This document shows, piece by piece, positions 61,901 through 64,000 of a DNA stretch of 64,000 bases; the stretch's first letter is position 1, and the number at the start of each line of letters is the position of its first letter. Made by a program: the position numbers and the translations under genes. The notes under the pieces were generated by a model. The model saw only the letters and a list, made by a program, of their open reading frames with translations. It searched no databases and had not been told where the DNA came from. Source of the DNA: VAZQ01 sp963835165 (lineage in GTDB: Bacteria; Pseudomonadota; Alphaproteobacteria; Rhizobiales; Xanthobacteraceae). The stretch lies in assembly GCA_963835165.1 (NCBI GenBank), contig CAWIGD010000052.1, forward strand, positions 1 through 64,000. The letters are read 5' to 3'.

Positions 61901-62830
61901 ATGCGCAGACTGCCCTTCCTCAACGGCATCCGGGCGTTCGAGGCGGCGGCGCGCGCGGAGAGCTTTGCCAAGGCCGCGGGCGAGCTCAACGTCACGCCGG
62001 CCGCCGTCAGCCGGATGGTGCAGCTGCTCGAACAGCGTCTGGGCGTGCCGCTGTTCGAGCGTCGGGCGAACCGGCTCACGCTTACCGACGCGGGCCGCGC
62101 CTATCGCGGCGGCCTAACGCCGATCTTGGACCAACTGGCGAACCTGACCGCGCAGGTCGCCGCCATGGCGGGTTCGCGCGTGCTCACGATCGGCGTCGGG
62201 CCGACCTTCGCCACGCGCTGGCTGATCCCGCGGCTGGCCGATTTCCAGAAGCAGGAGCCGGAGGTCGAGGTCCGCTTCGCCACCGGCGGCGCGACGGTGC
62301 CGTACAACGACGAATGGACTTGTGGCATCCGGCTGGGCAGCGGCGACTGGCCCGGATTTACTGCGGAGCGATTGTTCGCGGCCGACCTACGGCCGGTGTG
62401 CTCGCCCGCGACGGCGAAGCGCTTGCGGACGCCGGAGGATTTGCGCAACGTCACGCTGCTGCGGGTCGCGCACGCCGCCGACGAGTGGCCACGCTGGTTC
62501 GACGCGGTCGCGCTGGCGAAGCTGCGAGCCAAGGGGCCGGAGTTCGAATACTACGGCCAGGCGCTGCAGGCGGCCGCCGACGGCGTCGGCGTCGCAATGG
62601 GAATCAGCCCCTATGTCGACGACGACCTCGCGGCGGGGCGGCTGACGGCGCCGTTCGCGCAATCGGTGTCGAAGGGCGAGCACTGGTACCTGATCTATCG
62701 CACGGCGCGCCAGAACGGGGCGGCGTTCGAGGCGTTCCGGGCCTGGCTCGTGCGCGCTGCGTCGGTTGTGCACCGGCCGATGACGAAGCGAGCGGCGAAG
62801 CGGTCGGTCGACTTGCGCCGGTCGGGTTGA
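61901..62830 (+). CDS. LysR-family transcriptional regulator (GcvA-like), copy 2
   Basis: This 309-residue regulator is equivalent to 51616-52545. It differs at roughly fourteen residues, for instance GVPLFERR against GVSLFERR, GFTAERL against GFAAERL, RWFDAV against RWFEAV and a changed C-terminal tail (VVHRPMTKRAAKRSVDLRRSG). The winged helix is otherwise intact. The two regulators could have slightly different effector responses. The divergent exporter shares the inverted repeat. Confidence 0.9.
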   Translation: MRRLPFLNGIRAFEAAARAESFAKAAGELNVTPAAVSRMVQLLEQRLGVPLFERRANRLTLTDAGRAYRGGLTPILDQLANLTAQVAAMAGSRVLTIGVGPTFATRWLIPRLADFQKQEPEVEVRFATGGATVPYNDEWTCGIRLGSGDWPGFTAERLFAADLRPVCSPATAKRLRTPEDLRNVTLLRVAHAADEWPRWFDAVALAKLRAKGPEFEYYGQALQAAADGVGVAMGISPYVDDDLAAGRLTAPFAQSVSKGEHWYLIYRTARQNGAAFEAFRAWLVRAASVVHRPMTKRAAKRSVDLRRSG

Positions 62831-62858
62831 GCGCCCGCGACGCGGCGCGCTCCGGCGT

Positions 62859-62954
62859 TCAACTGCCGCGGTAGGTCGTATAGCTCCAGGGCGAGGCGAG
62901 CAGCGGCACGTGATAGTGCGCGGCGGCATCGGTGATCGAATGCGTCCCGTCGCC
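62859..62954 (-). pseudogene. Fragment of 5-hydroxyisourate hydrolase (uraH 3' end), copy 2
   Basis: The tail GDGTHSITDAAAHYHVPLL followed by ASPWSYTTYRGS has the typical HIU-hydrolase end. It is slightly longer than in copy 1, because it runs past the duplication edge into unique sequence. Nothing recognisable as the rest of the gene follows, so it was already truncated before duplication. Confidence 0.7.
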
Positions 62955-62984
62955 AGAGGCGAAGCTGGTTAGGCGAGAGGGCTT

Positions 62985-63110
62985 TCAACTCGTCCCGGAC
63001 CAACCCACGTATTCCTCGAACAGCTCGCTCAGTCGGAAAACGGGCCGCTTTTGAGTTCCGAGTAGGGCAGCCCTCGCTACTGGCTCGTTGGCCACGCCCT
63101 TTGAGACCAT
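62985..63110 (-). CDS. Doubtful 41-residue reading frame
   Basis: A minus-strand frame starts MVSKGVANEPVARAALLG and ends FRLSELFEEYVGWSGTS. AAAGGAA lies just before the ATG. The composition is protein-like. It may be the N-terminal fragment of a larger, truncated gene, and the LSELFEEY segment recalls integrase core-binding helices. This is very uncertain. Confidence 0.25.
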   Translation of the reverse strand: MVSKGVANEPVARAALLGTQKRPVFRLSELFEEYVGWSGTS

Positions 63111-63149
63111 TTTCCTTTCGCGAGCACCAGATGCCACATCTATCCTGGC

Positions 63150-63674
63150 CTACCGGGACTGTTGTCGTCGCTTATGTTTGAATGAGCTTACCGAACGCAA
63201 TCGTGCGGTTTCTTCCTGCAACAGCGCCGAGACCTCTCGACAGTAGCGATCGATGATGCGGATTTCCTCGTCCGAGAACCGCTTGTACAATCGATCAAGC
63301 GCCGCCTGAAACGCATCAAAATAGACTGACGTCTTGCCGCTACGCAATTCTGAAGTCACAACGATAATGACCTTTCGGCGATCATCGGGGTCCGGCACCC
63401 GCTTGACGGCACCAGCCTTGGTGAGCCTGTCGATCAAGCCGGTAACCGCGCCAGCGGTCAGGCCAGTGAGATCGGCAAATTCGTTTGCAGCCATCGGCCC
63501 GTAACTCACTAGCAGATCCCAAGCGCGCAAATCGCTAACACTGAGCCCGATCAGCTTGGCGACGAGGGTGTAGAACATGACGCTGCGCGCGCTCAATTCA
63601 CGGCCGGCGCGATGAGCCTCTTCGCGGATCGAAAGTGTCTTTTTTTGTGCCATTGACAGAGTGGTTTGTTTCAT
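63150..63674 (-). CDS. MarR-family transcriptional regulator
   Basis: This 174-residue winged-helix regulator contains MAANEFADLTGLTAGAVTGL, IDRLTKAGAVKRVPDPDDRRK and VIIVVTSELRSGK, the MarR DNA-binding core, flanked by dimerisation helices. It is transcribed away from the gentisate dioxygenase gene. Two palindromes occur around its start, one overlapping the ATG, which predicts autorepression. The ligand is likely an aromatic acid such as gentisate or a precursor, by context. Confidence 0.9.
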   Translation of the reverse strand: MKQTTLSMAQKKTLSIREEAHRAGRELSARSVMFYTLVAKLIGLSVSDLRAWDLLVSYGPMAANEFADLTGLTAGAVTGLIDRLTKAGAVKRVPDPDDRRKVIIVVTSELRSGKTSVYFDAFQAALDRLYKRFSDEEIRIIDRYCREVSALLQEETARLRSVSSFKHKRRQQSR

Positions 63675-63704
63675 TTAGCGTCCTAAATCATTTAGCATAC
63701 TAAA
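63674..63704. promoter_or_regulatory. Two MarR-type palindromes, 17 bp apart
   Basis: TTTAGCGTCCTAAA (63674-63687) and TTTAGCATACTAAA (63691-63704) share the arms TTTAG and CTAAA with a four-base centre. The first overlaps the MarR start codon; both lie before the gentisate dioxygenase gene. The pair is a strong candidate for a MarR operator controlling both genes. Confidence 0.7.
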
Positions 63705-63813
63705 GTAATATTACCCGATAATTGTCGGATTTTGAAGCCTCGCGATAACAGGCCTCCAGGGTGGAAGTCCAGTTCCCCAGCCGGATTGTCGGCATAGCGA
63801 ACGGCGGTGGCAA

Positions 63814-64000
63814 ATGACTGAAAAGGTAGTCGAAATAGACCCACCTGGAGCGGCGCGAACCGCCAGCCGCGGTCGAAAGGAATTCTACGATCGGATTGCC
63901 TCGCAATCGATTGCTCCGCTGTGGGAGGTGTTGCGGGGAATAGCTCCCCGCGAGCCTGTCGGGGTCTTGACGCCGCATGTGTGGCGCTGGGACGAATGCC
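63814..64000 (+). CDS. Gentisate 1,2-dioxygenase, N-terminal part (runs off window)
   Basis: The first 62 codons of a cupin-type dioxygenase start MTEKVVEIDPPGAARTASRG and continue through KEFYDRIASQSIAPLWEVLRG to LTPHVWRWDEC. This resembles the start of gentisate 1,2-dioxygenases (LWEVLxGxxPREP, then HxWRW). The enzyme cleaves gentisate to maleylpyruvate. ATG 63814 follows an upstream MarR operator region. The rest lies outside the window, so the metal-binding His residues cannot be checked. Confidence 0.75.
   Translation, partial: MTEKVVEIDPPGAARTASRGRKEFYDRIASQSIAPLWEVLRGIAPREPVGVLTPHVWRWDEC

Larger units (their letters stand above)
52635..62927. repeat. Tandem duplication, copy 2 (about 10.3 kb)
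   Basis: This is the second direct copy of the module at 42360-52634. It starts with the same TTATAACCGAAAGC and ends in the same GTGATAGTGCGCGGCGGC before diverging to ATCGGTGATCG. All genes in this copy appear intact, including the molybdopterin subunit. The ends indicate that the right edge of copy 2 is the original flank, while the junction at about 52634/52635 is new. Confidence 0.92.

Noticed and set aside
42360..62927. Composite transposon or integron as the cause of the duplication
   Set aside because: No transposase, integrase gene, terminal inverted repeats or target-site duplication was seen at the edges.

Overview
The window is high-GC DNA with long coding runs on both strands and the gene content of a metabolically versatile alphaproteobacterium. 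A Hyphomicrobiales member near Bradyrhizobium or Rhodopseudomonas is the best guess. This rests on the orphan Bug (TctC-type) periplasmic receptors, several molybdenum hydroxylases, alphaproteobacterial-style intergenic palindromes and small hypothetical genes of a Bradyrhizobium-like flavour. No rRNA, tRNA, CRISPR array, transposase or phage module was seen.

Layout. (1) 1-9.8 kb holds housekeeping and stress-type genes: a frameshifted SGNH hydrolase, a cold-shock protein, an HU-like protein, a DUF2161 nuclease-fold protein, a Cys-cluster protein, several small hypotheticals, an ABC-F ATPase and a YaiI/DUF188 protein. (2) 9.8-28.4 kb is a catabolic island: an acyl-CoA ligase, a nitrate/sulfonate/taurine-type ABC transporter, a three-subunit CoxMSL-type molybdenum hydroxylase, an M29/NicX-like metalloprotein, two Bug receptors, a VOC dioxygenase-like protein, a Tat-exported amidohydrolase and an HpaH-type hydratase. 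Together these look like a route for an aromatic or N-heterocyclic substrate. A LVIVD-repeat protein and an S10 peptidase follow. (3) 28.6-39.9 kb carries a CaiB-type CoA-transferase, an enoyl-CoA hydratase family protein, an iron/spermidine-type ABC importer with two tandem binding proteins, an MmgE/PrpD protein, an SDR and an aldehyde dehydrogenase. An orphan molybdenum hydroxylase large subunit follows on the minus strand (40.0-42.3 kb).

(4) The dominant structure is a direct tandem duplication of about 10.3 kb: copy 1 at roughly 42360-52634 and copy 2 at roughly 52635-62927. Each copy holds, in transcription order on the minus strand, a [2Fe-2S] subunit and a molybdopterin subunit (IorAB/NicAB type), a CoA-transferase-like A/B pair, two Gfo/Idh/MocA oxidoreductases and a Bug receptor. 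A TauE/SafE exporter (minus) and a divergent LysR regulator (plus) complete the unit. The copies are close but not identical. In copy 1 the molybdopterin subunit is broken by a one-base deletion, whereas copy 2 is intact. A perfect inverted repeat between the exporter and LysR keeps both arms in both copies although the spacer has changed, so it is a good operator candidate. Each copy ends in a fragment of a 5-hydroxyisourate hydrolase gene.

(5) At the right edge a MarR regulator faces a gentisate 1,2-dioxygenase gene that runs off the window, with two MarR-type palindromes in between. Overall the window reads as a set of regulated import-and-oxidise modules for aromatic or heteroaromatic acids. 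The substrate of the duplicated module cannot be named from sequence alone.
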